A stretch of 28,495 nucleotides of DNA from Ectocarpus siliculosus (lineage: Eukaryota; Sar; Phaeophyceae; Ectocarpales; Ectocarpaceae): the NCBI GenBank assembly GCA_000310025.1, contig FN649726.1, positions 363,830 to 392,324 on the forward strand, in the 5' to 3' direction. Positions within the stretch are counted from its first letter, which is position 1. Each line of letters begins with the position of its first letter. Positions 11,201 through 18,306 of this stretch are shown one piece after another. The translations under genes and the position numbers were made by a program. The notes beneath the pieces are model-generated. The model was not told the origin of the DNA and searched no databases. It was given only the letters and a program-made list of their open reading frames with translations.

Positions 11201-14200
11201 GTAGCATCAGCAGCAGAGGCAACAGCGGCAGAAGCAGAAGCAACGGGAGGAACACATCGGCTCCTAAGAGAGAAGCGGCAGCAGCAGCGGCAGCAGAAGC
11301 AGTACAGCAGCAGCAGCGATACACGCTGGCATCAGCATCAATGCAGCGAGAACCCGTCCGGCCAAGCCGCCGTGCTAGCCGTCTCGCCCCCCGCTCCCTC
11401 GCCGACCGGCTGCGGTGCAGGAAAGGACGGTACAGCCGACGTCGTTATCCATCCGCTGCTGGACCGCAACTCGTTCCCTCTCGCCAACACGGCGTTGCCT
11501 TGCAGTACACTAGGTCCACTGTTTGCTTGCATGTCAAGCGGCTTCGGTTTCTGCCCGCACACATCCGCCAAACACCTCGTCCTCCCTTCAGATTGAAACA
11601 AAGCCATTTCATTCGCAGCTGTTATCCGCACGCAAGGAAGTAAGCACAAGATGCCGAACACCCTGAGCAGGATGCAGCGTACCCTTCATGCGACTCGCCG
11701 AATACCTTACGGCGCTTCGCGCTTGGTGATGGGAGAGCTTGGCCCGATGAGAACCCGGCGTGCTCCGTCCCGATTTTGCAGGGATGCGAGGACAACGGTC
11801 TAACGACTACGGCATGCACGGCTATGAGTACACCCCCCCTTCAGACAGAACCCCGGACCGGATAAAAGGGCATAAGGGGACGAGTGCAAGAAAAATAAAC
11901 GCCCTTACAACAAATAGCATTCAACTATTGTTGGAAATACACGCCCTTCTCTTCACCTCGCATCCATGAAGACCCCCCTCCCGGCCTCGCAACAATCACA
12001 TCACATCACACAGGATGGGCGGACGAAAAAACGCCTCTTTCTCCGAGAAAAAAATGACACAAGTAATGCCTCTTTCTCCACGAACAAAATCAGACAACAG
12101 TCTCTTTCTCCAAGAAAGACAAAAACGCCTCTTTCTCCGAGAAAACAAATGAAACAACAAACGCCTCTTTCTCCAAGAACAAAATCAAACAAGACAGAGT
12201 TTTTCTTCGACAAAAAATAATCTACAAAAAACGCCTTTTTCTTCACCTGCCATCAGTGGAAACCCATGCGTCGTTGAGCTTCTGGCGGCCGTCGGAGCCT
12301 CCCAAGACGTACATGGCTCCATTCGCTTCCACCATGGAGTGGAACATCCGACCGCCCCAGGGCGTGTTCGAGCACGTCTTGCTGCGGTTTTCGTGGACAA
12401 AATCACACGAAACACACACGCGAAAAGAAGAGTCGATGGTGAAGTGGGTAGGTGGGCTGAGTGGGCTCAGAGCAGGTCAGACTAGACTGGACAGGGGACC
12501 ACCGACAACAAGAGATAAAAAAGAGCCGGCGTGTTTCCAATCGTAAGGGTAACCACACACACTGTAAAAAATCAGACTTACCCATACAGTGTGGAGCTAC
12601 AGGACGACCTGCAGTACTTTAAGCCAGACACTCTAGAGCTACAGGAAAACCGCTATCCCGATGTTGTGGTGCCAGAAAAATGTCTCACGTCCACCGCACT
12701 CCGTCGGCAGACCGCCAGGCGTCCTTGAGGCACCCGGGCCCTTCCCGCCACCCCCCTACCACGAAGATGTACCCCTGGTAGCTGAGAGCGGCGTGTTGCC
12801 ACCGCCCTTGCCAGGGCGCCTGGCGACAAACCTGACAAGTCCAATACATACAACAGAGGGGAGGGAGGAAGGGAGGGAGAGAGAGCTAACAACTCAAGAG
12901 AAAGAGAAATACAGATCGAAGAATGCGGGCGCACCCAACCAGATCAGACACAGAGAACGAGCGAGAGCAAGGACCGACACAGAACAGACTTGTATGTGTA
13001 CACGGGGGGATTCGACTGAAATGAAAAAAGGACCAAATAAAACAAAACGAAATAAAAAAGGGAAAACGACACAACAGGGTATACCCTGGTCGAAAAGCGA
13101 CACACCTGGGTACACAGTCATTAACAGCAGTAAATGCACTCATATCATTGTTGTTGTTGTTTTTCTTCACATTAAACTCGTGTCAGTTGCTAATCCCAAA
13201 ATCTAGCAAAGACTCGGCCCGTGGTCACAAAAATGCTAAAGCCATCAGAAGATCTAAAGAACACGCTATTAGCAAGAAAAGGGTACACAAGCCCAAGGAG
13301 GTACACCTACAATCCCTGCAGCACGTTTGCGTGCTCACAACTGAACTACACGCCCACACACTACAATTCGACTACAGCAGGCGGCATCACCCCCCTTGTC
13401 CCGCACTTCACCAAAATGAATGTTTGTCGACTACAGCGTACTGCTGTCTGAAGTGCTGTCTGCACAAATAACACCATGGTGTATGGTGCACAACAAGCTC
13501 GGGGCATGCATATCATTGGTCAGCGCCCAATTTCACCCCGGTACGTCCGAAAAGGCGCAGGGTATACCCTGCCGTGACTACTTTTCTCAGCAACTGCTGT
13601 ACCCTGTTTTCGGAGATGTACCCTGACCTGACGGGAAAAAAGACCCTTTCATCAATCATTTCCCCCGCAGGAATCTTCCCAACTCCTTTTCCCCTCCACC
13701 CATGGGATACCAAACGGCGAATCTTCCCGCCGAATAACAACCACCATGGCAACGGGGCAGGAATCAGTTTCGGCCTTGCGAAACAATACCAACCATCACC
13801 TCTTCCGCTCTAAATCAACAACGGAATCAACAATGGCCGGGCAACACCCCAGCACAATTGTTCCGTTTGGAAACATGCACACATGCGTACGATATACCCC
13901 GTGGACTACTGCTTGCTGCAGTCTATGTGCGAGATGCACGGGTCACGCTATGAAAGCAAGACCGATCCAGCATGGTTGACATGCATATGCATGTGTGCGT
14001 GTGTTGTCGGTTGTGTCTCAATTGCGATGTGCCGTGTGTGCGTGCGTGTGTTGTCTGTTGTGTCTCAATTGCGATGTGTTTCTTGCTTGAACTACTGCTG
14101 TAGCAGTAGCGGACACGCTTACCAGCCAACCAAGCCGACCAATCAATCAATGTAGTAAGAAGACGTCAGGCAAAATGCGGGATGAGACGATGAAATACAA

Positions 14201-16955
14201 CGCGAGCACTCTTTCTTCTTTCTACCGACAGGGAGGGTGATTGAGTGGGACGACACAGCAGTGTCCTGCTGCTAGAGTAAGGATAAGACTCGTGTGTGCG
14301 TGATTGATATGTCAAGGGCATGTCTGTGTGTACTGGTCCTGCCTCTCCCCTCTCCCCTCTCTGCGGGCGCGAGCTCGCCGCCAGCACAGCGCCACACATT
14401 GGCACATGCATATGCATGTCAACCATGCTGGATCGGTCTTGCTTTCATAGCGTGACCCGTGCATCTCGCACATAGACTGCAGCAAGCAGTAGTCCACGGG
14501 GTATTGTACGCATGTGTGCATGTTTCCAAACGGAACAACTGCGCTGGGGTGTTGCCCGGCCATTGTTGATTCCGTTGTTGATTTAGAGCGGAAGAGGTGA
14601 TGGTTGGTGTTGTTTCGCAGGGCCGAAACTGATTCCTGCCCCGTTGCCATGGTGGTTGTTATTCGGCGGGAAGATTCGCCGTTTGGTATCCCATGGGTGG
14701 AGGGGAAAAGGAGTTGGGAAGATTCCTGCGGGGGAAATGATTGATGAAAGGGTCTTTTTTCCCGTCAGGTCAGGGTACATCTCCGAAAACAGGGTACAGC
14801 AGTTGCTGAGAAAAGTAGTCACGGCAGGGTATACCCTGCGCCTTTTCGGACGTACCGGGGTGAAATTGGGCGCTGACCAATGATATGAGTGCATTTACTG
14901 CTGTTAATGACTGTGTACCCAGGTGTGTCGCTTTTCGACCAGGGTATACCCTGTTGTGTCGTTTTCCCAATAAAAAAGGTGTGTGGGAATACTGCATTGC
15001 CAACTACCAACTACTGTCTGCTGTATTGAGAAATCTGTCCGCGTGACGTGCAAGCAACGAAGTCCAGGGCCAGGGCAGATCTCAGCACGAAGAGCCTGCC
15101 TGTTTGGAGGTAACCCTCCTGCACTTAACGCTTCTCCAGTCACCGCAGCTCAGCAAGCAAGTCCTCCGATAGTATCATCTGCCACAGAACGTGGCCCGTC
15201 CACGCTGCTTTCAAGCCGCCCAGCAAGCGCTCTGTCCCACGTGCCGACGGAGGAATCGCGCAACTACTAAAGGCAAGTGGTCCATTCTCTGGGCTGTTCT
15301 ACATATCTACAGCAGCAGGAGGGGTCCCCGTGGAAGGCTGCAAAAATAAGGGCGATTTCCCTGTTTAACTGCTGTATATATATATATGTACGCGGTACGG
15401 ATGGAATATTCAAATTGTCCCGTAATTCTCTAAAACGTGCCTACCAGGTGCCCGGTATAAGGCTCGCTAAAACCCTTGGGCTATGCGGCCGTATACACGG
15501 ACCATTACTACTGCTGTATTGGCTGTCCCCAGCTGTGGTCTTCAACATCGGAAGAAATCGGGCCGTCCAACGCAGATATAGTTGAGGCACAAAACGTCTA
15601 TTCTAAAGTTCGTATATGATTCGATCCGCCTACAATCTGCTTCATGAATTCATGAAACAAACCTCGAGCACACCAGCGGACCGCGGCCGTAGCCCAAACG
15701 TCACACCCGGCAGAACAACAAACATATGCCTACACCTACCTGGACCCAATCCTTGCCGTTCACCGATCTCCACACATCGCTGAAGTTGTTGCGTGGGTCC
15801 TGCGTGCCGCCCATGAGAAAAATGGCTCCGTTGTGGGTCAGCGCCGCGTGTCCGTCTCTGCCGCTCCAAGGCGCGTGCTCGAGTAGCCGCACCCACGCCT
15901 GAAAGAGGGCACGGGACGTCGTGAAACATGCATGGACATTGACCGTGCAATACCGCCGTGCAGACCACGGTGGAAATCGTTCAGTTAGCAGGCGAAGTCG
16001 AGATCACGATTTGCTGCAAAAACACAAACTGGCAGGAAATAGGGATACAGCAGTGCGCGATGACCTCTTCGTGCTTCACAAATACTTTGAGGTGGTACGA
16101 CCTACAGAAACATCTGTGTAGGTGATGAAAAACCGCCGGAGGAATTACCGTAGGTGTCACAAGATACCACGCCCCCTGGACCGATTTTCCATTTTCAAAG
16201 CTTGATTACTCCGCAGCAGAAAGATTGGCAGAGGCGAAAATGGCGGCGTTGGAACCATCCCGTCCAGATCTTTCCGAAAACGCAACGAAATGAGCTGGTA
16301 TCTTCTTCTTCTTGGAGCAGCGGAGCTTTGAAAAATTGGTCCAGGGGGTGTGGTATCTTGTGTCACCTACGGTAAGTTTCCCCGCATTGCACGATCGCCG
16401 AACATGCATGCGACCAAGCTCGGACAGACCCCGAGCTTTCGAGTCGAATGCTACACAGCCACCAGCGCTTTGGTCTGTCCGAAGGTTCGTGCAAGAGCAC
16501 TTTCAACGTTCCTGACCCTGCCCAGTCCGAAAAATGATGACCGGTCGCCGGGCACCTGTTGTGTCCATACGTGCCTTCATGGTGTGTGTTGCCTGTCCTG
16601 TCTATTGTATGTACAACAGAAAGTCCCCAAGGATGCTGCTGCAGCACATGAAGACTATGAATACCGCCGTTGCAGCACAGAAAAAACTGCCTTTGTGATG
16701 CACACAACAACCCAGCGGCAAGAAAGACGGGAAGAGTATCGCACAAAACACGGCACGCACCGCTCCATCAGTCGACTTCCAGACATCATGGAGGTTGGCG
16801 TTACGGCCGGCACCAGCAGTCCCCAGCACCCCTCCAGACGTGAATCCACCCAGGAGGAACAGGGAACCTCTGTGCGAAACCACCTGGTGCTTCCGACGCC
16901 CGCACCAGCCGGCTTCACCATTCCGGGAGACCACGGCCCATCGCTCGATCGGCAT
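544..16955 (-). CDS. Kelch-repeat/coiled-coil protein kinase, 15 exons, C-terminus missing
   Basis: Joining exons 16761-16955, 15740-15898, 12689-12831, 12247-12381, 10871-11033, 9997-10106, 8412-9603, 7069-8061, 6431-6585, 5906-6002, 5035-5187, 4049-4222, 2765-2905, 1015-1095 and 544-600 gives 3948 nt, or 1316 codons with no stop; every donor and acceptor phase agrees. Residues 1-302 are six kelch repeats, each with a GG doublet and most with a DVW..DG..W end. Residues 302-1030 are low-complexity and charged. Residues 1031-1165 look helical and coiled. A protein kinase N-lobe follows: VVLK (K1219), LEREL (E1235), then HKDIK (1312-1316). DFG and the C-lobe are not seen. The kelch propeller probably binds partners and the kinase phosphorylates Ser/Thr targets; both roles are inferred from the families. 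The hinge/helix-D part resembles NEK kinases. The weakest junction is exon 6 to exon 7; if it is wrong, there are two adjacent genes. Earlier exons cannot be excluded. Confidence 0.72.
907..1004 (-). repeat. 33-bp tandem repeat, three copies, just after a donor
   Basis: Three nearly identical units start at 907, 940 and 973, the last one base short. The array begins 10 bp inside the intron that follows exon 14. It is not coding on the gene's strand, although all frames stay open because 33 is a multiple of three. Confidence 0.9.
1015..1095 (-). CDS. Exon 14, kinase hinge and helices D/E
   Basis: Acceptor ACAGCAG and donor GTAAGT bound 27 codons, phase 0 at both ends. Joined to exon 13 it reads LYIE-FVYEGGG, a normal kinase hinge. 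It then gives TAFRPALSWFVRL, close in spacing to the NEK-type ILDWFVQI segment. Thirty-three-base tandem repeats lie just inside the next intron. Confidence 0.8.
1533..1648 (+). repeat. GA microsatellite
   Basis: Two GA/CA-rich blocks include an uninterrupted (GA)n of about 50 bases. It lies in the intron between exons 13 and 14. Ser/Leu and Arg/Glu ORFs over it are artefacts. Confidence 0.95.
2525..2774 (-). repeat. Fourfold duplication of an exon end with its 5' splice site
   Basis: Four blocks carry a version of the exon 13 end, (C)TACAT(C/A)GAG|GTGAGA. The last exon bases are at 2765, 2712, 2658 and 2541. CT/GA microsatellite separates them. Distances from the true donor are 53, 107 and 224 bp, none a multiple of three. 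The extra copies also carry coding-like sequence (IPMLYIE-type). Confidence 0.8.
2765..2905 (-). CDS. Exon 13, kinase helix C to hinge
   Basis: Acceptor TTTTTTTGCAG and donor GTGAGA bound 47 codons, phase 0. The peptide has SLERELHILDRVRHGAII, which matches helix C (E1235 pairs with K1219) and beta4, then PIPMLYIE, the beta5/hinge strand. The exon end and donor recur three more times downstream. Only this copy continues in frame into exon 14. Confidence 0.82.
3134..3465 (+). repeat. 56-bp tandem repeat, about six copies
   Basis: GAAAGTTA starts units at 3134, 3190, 3246, 3302, 3358 and 3414, an exact 56-bp period. Each unit contains GATTTGCGTCGCTTGTCGGT and AGCTACCAAAACGCC. The last copy is diverged. 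The array lies inside the GC-AG intron (2906-4048). There is no spacer, so it is not a CRISPR array. Confidence 0.92.
4049..4222 (-). CDS. Exon 12, kinase glycine-loop region and beta3 lysine
   Basis: Acceptor ATAAGCAG bounds 58 codons that end at a GC donor (CTG|GCAAGT). The peptide has IDLPLRRLKEYEAV, a Gly-rich stretch (STGGGQGRHRIFLAEYD) and ETVVLKGYAL. The Lys of VVLK (K1219) is the expected ATP-anchoring residue. The glycine loop is unusual: G-Q-G-R replaces a clean GxGxxG. Confidence 0.78.
5035..5187 (-). CDS. Exon 11, basic helical segment before the kinase
   Basis: Acceptor GATGCCAG and donor GTGGGT bound 51 codons, phase 0 at both ends. The peptide is Ala/Arg-rich (TSAEKAARRARRAGRKA), then LSPEIALDLPEALNPL. 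In this frame a TGA lies just upstream, so an acceptor is required here. The acceptor lacks a pyrimidine tract: it is preceded on the coding strand by an (AAC)n array and GAC/GAT codons. Confidence 0.72.
5203..5460 (+). repeat. (GTT)n array with GAT/GAC interruptions
   Basis: Long GTT runs are broken by GTTGAC and GATGTT units. On the kinase gene's strand this is (AAC)n and lies immediately upstream of the exon 11 acceptor, where a pyrimidine tract would be expected. Confidence 0.93.
5645..5935 (-). repeat. ~145-bp tandem duplication including an exon end and donor
   Basis: Both copies contain AACACGC(G)CCGGCTT, a TTCACGTA motif and CCAAACCTGAAGCGGTTCGA. The second copy covers the end of exon 10 and its donor (5905). 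The first puts an equivalent junction at 5760/5761. The offset of 145 bp is not a multiple of three. Confidence 0.75.
5906..6002 (-). CDS. Exon 10, coiled-coil segment
   Basis: Acceptor TCAACAG and donor GTTTGG bound 97 nt (1 + 32 codons). The first base completes a Ser codon left open by exon 9, giving VLDQEDVVTDCEGALDKRRR. The GTTTGG donor is weak. A second copy of this exon end and donor lies 145 bp further on. Confidence 0.68.
6431..6585 (-). CDS. Exon 9, coiled-coil segment
   Basis: Acceptor CTGCTAG and donor GTGAGC bound 155 nt (51 codons + 2). The peptide is Ala/Glu-rich and should be helical (ALAEAGRDSAEASIMAEEAS, later LKAKVEELRN). It continues in frame from the DYLSQ end of exon 8. 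It probably forms a coiled coil next to the kinase. Confidence 0.75.
7069..8061 (-). CDS. Exon 8, low-complexity linker
   Basis: Acceptor CGGCAG and donor GTGTGT bound exactly 331 codons, phase 0 at both ends. The N-terminal part has basic residues (MREVERRARTAGGR), then an Asp run, poly-Gly, poly-Ala and poly-Pro runs. The C-terminal part is charged and likely helical (SRVKRERFKAHRAADEE). Out-of-frame ORFs on both strands across 7084-8164 are shadows of this GC-rich exon. The acceptor and first exon bases are duplicated 77 bp upstream on the coding strand. Confidence 0.75.
8041..8184 (-). repeat. Tandem duplication of an acceptor and exon start
   Basis: The block CACGTTGGAGTGGTTCGACT occurs at 8044 and 8121, followed in both by GCCG, a CGAGGGG block and ATGGGACA. 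On the minus strand each copy gives CGGCAG|TCGAACCACTCC. The two junctions are 77 bp apart. Only the one at 8061 keeps the frame into exon 8. Confidence 0.82.
8412..9603 (-). CDS. Exon 7, low-complexity region ending in coiled coil
   Basis: The acceptor TTTCCCCCCAG supplies the one base that exon 6 needs; the donor is GTAGGA. This gives 397 codons, residues about 302-699. It is rich in Ser, Gly and Ala, with poly-Gly and poly-Ala runs, an acidic DEDEDEEE tract and a helical end (EARAEIEGLQREIRRL). The open frame continues upstream of the chosen acceptor, so the 5' boundary rests on phase and consensus only. No catalytic domain is visible. The region is probably a flexible linker. Confidence 0.65.
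9997..10106 (-). CDS. Exon 6, partial kelch repeat 6
   Basis: Acceptor GTCGCAG and donor GTGAGT bound 110 nt (36 codons + 2). The peptide has VARQGHAAVCHQRR, VLGG and FMNDCLA. The usual W..S.DG..W end of a kelch repeat is not present here or at the start of exon 7. The last blade is therefore shortened, or a small exon was missed. Confidence 0.78.
10690..10850 (+). repeat. Dispersed repeat family, copy A (full ~160 bp)
   Basis: This copy runs from CCCTTCATACGACTCGCCGA to ATGAGTACACC and matches copy B (11680-11838) along its whole length, roughly 88% by eye. It sits in the intron after kelch exon 5, next to that exon's donor. Part of it (GGTCCAACGACTGCGGCATG) loosely resembles a tRNA A-box region, so a tRNA-derived SINE is possible. 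Confidence 0.75.
10871..11033 (-). CDS. Exon 5, kelch repeat 5
   Basis: Acceptor CATCTGCAG and donor GTGAGG bound 163 nt (1 + 54 codons). It encodes the DW end of repeat 4, then WSPRSGHASICFENS, YVIGG and DVWRSEDGAHW. Directly after the donor the intron has two long G-runs on the coding strand (about 10841-10865), followed by a dispersed-repeat copy. Confidence 0.88.
11180..11330 (+). repeat. CAG-rich low-complexity tract in an intron
   Basis: CAGCAG/GCAGCA runs with few interruptions lie in the intron between kelch exons 4 and 5. The Gln/Ser/Ala ORFs across it have no splice support. Confidence 0.8.
11680..11838 (+). repeat. Dispersed repeat family, copy B (full ~160 bp)
   Basis: It has the same start (CCCTTCATGCGACTCGCCGA) and end (GCTATGAGTACACC) as copy A, in the same orientation, one intron upstream in the kelch-kinase gene. 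Confidence 0.75.
12025..12246 (-). repeat. Degenerate tandem copies of the sequence after a donor
   Basis: CGCCTCTTTCTCC-type units recur about six times with A-rich spacers. The last unit, CGCCTTTTTCTTCAC, is the complement of the donor of exon 4 and the bases after it. The intron thus begins with a unit of this array. Confidence 0.72.
12247..12381 (-). CDS. Exon 4, kelch repeat 4
   Basis: Acceptor ACCGCAG and donor GTGAAG bound 135 nt (1 + 44 codons + 2). The repeat reads NTPWGGRMFHSMVEANG, YVLGG and DAWVSTDG. The split codon joins exon 5 to give STDGRDW, which restores the kelch DG..W end exactly. The first bases of the following intron are repeated several times further into it. Confidence 0.85.
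12689..12831 (-). CDS. Exon 3, kelch repeat 3
   Basis: Acceptor TTGTCAG and donor GTGAGA bound 143 nt, entering in phase 0 and leaving two bases of a Thr codon. The peptide has APWQGRWQHAALSYQG, VVGG and DAWRSADGVRW. Exon 4 supplies the one base needed to finish the codon. Confidence 0.85.
13150..13508. mobile_element. 359-bp segment nested in the left arm
   Basis: The right arm lacks this segment. Its two ends are flanked by CATATCATT (13141-13149 and 13509-13517), while the right arm carries that sequence once. A 9-bp target duplication is the simple reading. I see no terminal inverted repeats; the left end starts with (GTT)n. The alternative is a deletion in the right arm between short direct repeats. 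Confidence 0.6.
13995..14078 (+). repeat. Tandem duplication in the transposon spacer
   Basis: Two 37-bp copies (13995-14031 and 14042-14078) differ at one base and are spaced 47 bp apart. Both contain GTGTCTCAATTGCGATGTG. They lie just inside the left arm. Confidence 0.75.
15740..15898 (-). CDS. Exon 2, kelch repeat 2
   Basis: Acceptor CTTTCAG and donor GTAGGT bound 53 codons, phase 0 at both ends. The encoded repeat shows HAPWSGRDGHAALTHNG, the MGG doublet and DVWRSVNGKDW, which is a textbook kelch spacing. The intron downstream (12832-15739) is the longest in the gene and holds the foldback transposon. Confidence 0.85.
16145..16375. mobile_element. MITE, 231 bp, with ~40-bp terminal inverted repeats
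   Basis: The ends are TTACCGTAGGTG and its complement CACCTACGGTAA. The inverted match continues through CACAAGATACCAC and CCCCCTGGACC with few differences, and weaker pairing goes further in. The target site could be a TA dinucleotide, as for mariner-type elements; the flanks do not settle it. It lies in the intron between kelch exons 1 and 2 and codes for nothing recognisable. Confidence 0.8.
16761..16955 (-). CDS. Exon 1, kelch repeat 1
   Basis: The first in-frame ATG is at 16955-16953, with G at -3. The frame stays open upstream without another ATG to a possible acceptor near 17085, so a further 5' exon is possible. The exon encodes one kelch repeat: RWAVVS, then the GRRKHQVV strand, the LLGG doublet, a long Gly/Ala loop and DVWKSTDGA. 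It ends in phase 0 at a GTGCGT donor. The intron downstream (15899-16760) carries a MITE. Confidence 0.75.
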
Positions 16956-17247
16956 CTCGCCGAGAGAGGGAGGAACACTGCGAGTCGTGACGATCGCGGA
17001 GCGCGTGCACAGCAGCAGCAGAGCAGGCTGAGGGTAGAAAAGGTAGATCGACGGCCCATTTTGCACCTTCGGAGACGCGGCGACCTGCGTGCATAAAAAA
17101 GGCGGAGATCGTGCATTCCGCGGTGCCCCCGAGCTAGCTTGGTCAGGAACTCAAACCAGCACACACATCACACATGTGCAGACAACACGCGATACGTTGT
17201 TGCGCTGTCCCCTCGTTTCCTCTGCTCTCTCAAGGGGTGTTGCTGCA
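16956..17247. promoter_or_regulatory. Head-to-head intergenic region, possible bidirectional promoter
   Basis: Fewer than 300 bases separate the first ATG of the minus-strand kelch-kinase gene from the first ATG of the plus-strand P-loop gene. Both 5' UTRs and core promoters should lie here. I see no clear TATA box. A shared promoter is inferred from spacing alone, and an unseen upstream exon of either gene would weaken it. Confidence 0.4.
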
Positions 17248-17481
17248 ATGCGAGGAGCAACGACACGAAGAAGTTCGCGCCGCAGCCGGTGTATTAGGTC
17301 GTCGAGAGCGCGCGGGAGCCAGCCTCATCAGCGCCTCCTCTGTGCGCTTTATTTGTTCCTCGTAGCAGGTGGCGCTGCTCTTGCAGCGTTCGGCGACAAC
17401 AAGGACTCAATGCACCACACCTACCGCCACCATGGCGGCGAGGGATATGCAAGAACAGAGGAGCGCAGGGGAGACTCGGGC

Positions 17482-17522
<41 letters not shown>

Positions 17523-18234
17523 AGCGTCGAGCGCGATGGGCGCTGATTTTCTCAATCGACCGTCTCCGCTGCCGTATCGCCGCGTGGAAGGCACAAACCG
17601 CCGCAGGACTAGTATGTATAGCGGTAGTAGGGGAGTGACCACTGGCACCGGGAACCGGGGCGGATCGCCTCTTCGTGGCTCAGCAGCACTGTCGTCAACT
17701 ACCGCGTTCGTTGCCTCCCCTGGGTGGCGGGTGGCGAGCAGCAGCACCAGCAGCAGCAGCACATTGCGGCAGCAGCAACAGCCGTTGATGACGCGCCGCC
17801 AACCGCCCGCTCAACAGCAACAGCAACAGCAGCGTCCGCAGGGGTGGTCGCAGCAGCAGCAGCAGCAGTGGTCGCAGCTCCCCACAGCTTCGCGAGGCCA
17901 CGACGCGTCGTCTGCTCGTCACAGCAGCAGCTGGCGAAACGACTTCCTCTGGGCAAGCTCTGGCTTCGCCTCTCGTTCTCACGGTGTCCGCAACAGCGAC
18001 GACGGGCGTTCTCCGAACGGTTCGTGGGGGATGATGGTACGCGGCGATCCCACTGCTGTGTGCATGGGCGCGGTGGCGGGGGCAGAGGCGGCAACAAACC
18101 GGCCTGCGCTGCTGGTGACAATCGGTCCGCAGTGCGCCGGGAAGACTAGCCTGCTGAGGGCGCTGGCGGCGAAGAGTGAGGCGGCTCGAGAGGAGCGCAG
18201 AAGCAGCGGGGGCGGCGGCATGACCAGCGGTAAC

Positions 18235-18266
<32 letters not shown>

Positions 18267-18306
18267 CCCATCCGTTGCAGATATCACAATCGATGACCAT
18301 CCTTCG
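17248..18306 (+). CDS. Exon 1: presequence, low-complexity region and Walker A
   Basis: This exon has 353 codons and ends at TCG|GTGAGA. A basic N-terminus precedes the hydrophobic stretch LLCALYLFLVAGGAALAAF (30-48). CTG/GCT arrays at about 17480-17525 and 18236-18267 encode Ala runs, and CAG arrays encode Gln runs. The P-loop sits near the 3' end. Confidence 0.83.

Larger units (their letters stand above)
13060..14968. mobile_element. Foldback transposon with ~566-bp inverted arms, Mutator-like
   Basis: Left arm 13060-13995 (minus an insertion) and right arm 14403-14968 are inverted copies, about 97-98% identical by eye. They start GGGAAAAC and end GTTTTCCC. The direct repeat AATAAAAAA flanks the element at 13051-13059 and 14969-14977, a 9-bp target duplication. 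Long arms, a G-starting terminus and a 9-bp duplication fit non-autonomous Mutator-type elements. The 407-bp spacer has no transposase. The element lies in the intron between kelch exons 2 and 3. ORFs in its two arms are the same arm sequence read in opposite directions. Confidence 0.85.

Noticed and set aside
13574-14894. Matching 79-112 codon ORFs on opposite strands.
   Set aside because: They are the two arms of the foldback element. They have no domain and small differences change the ends.
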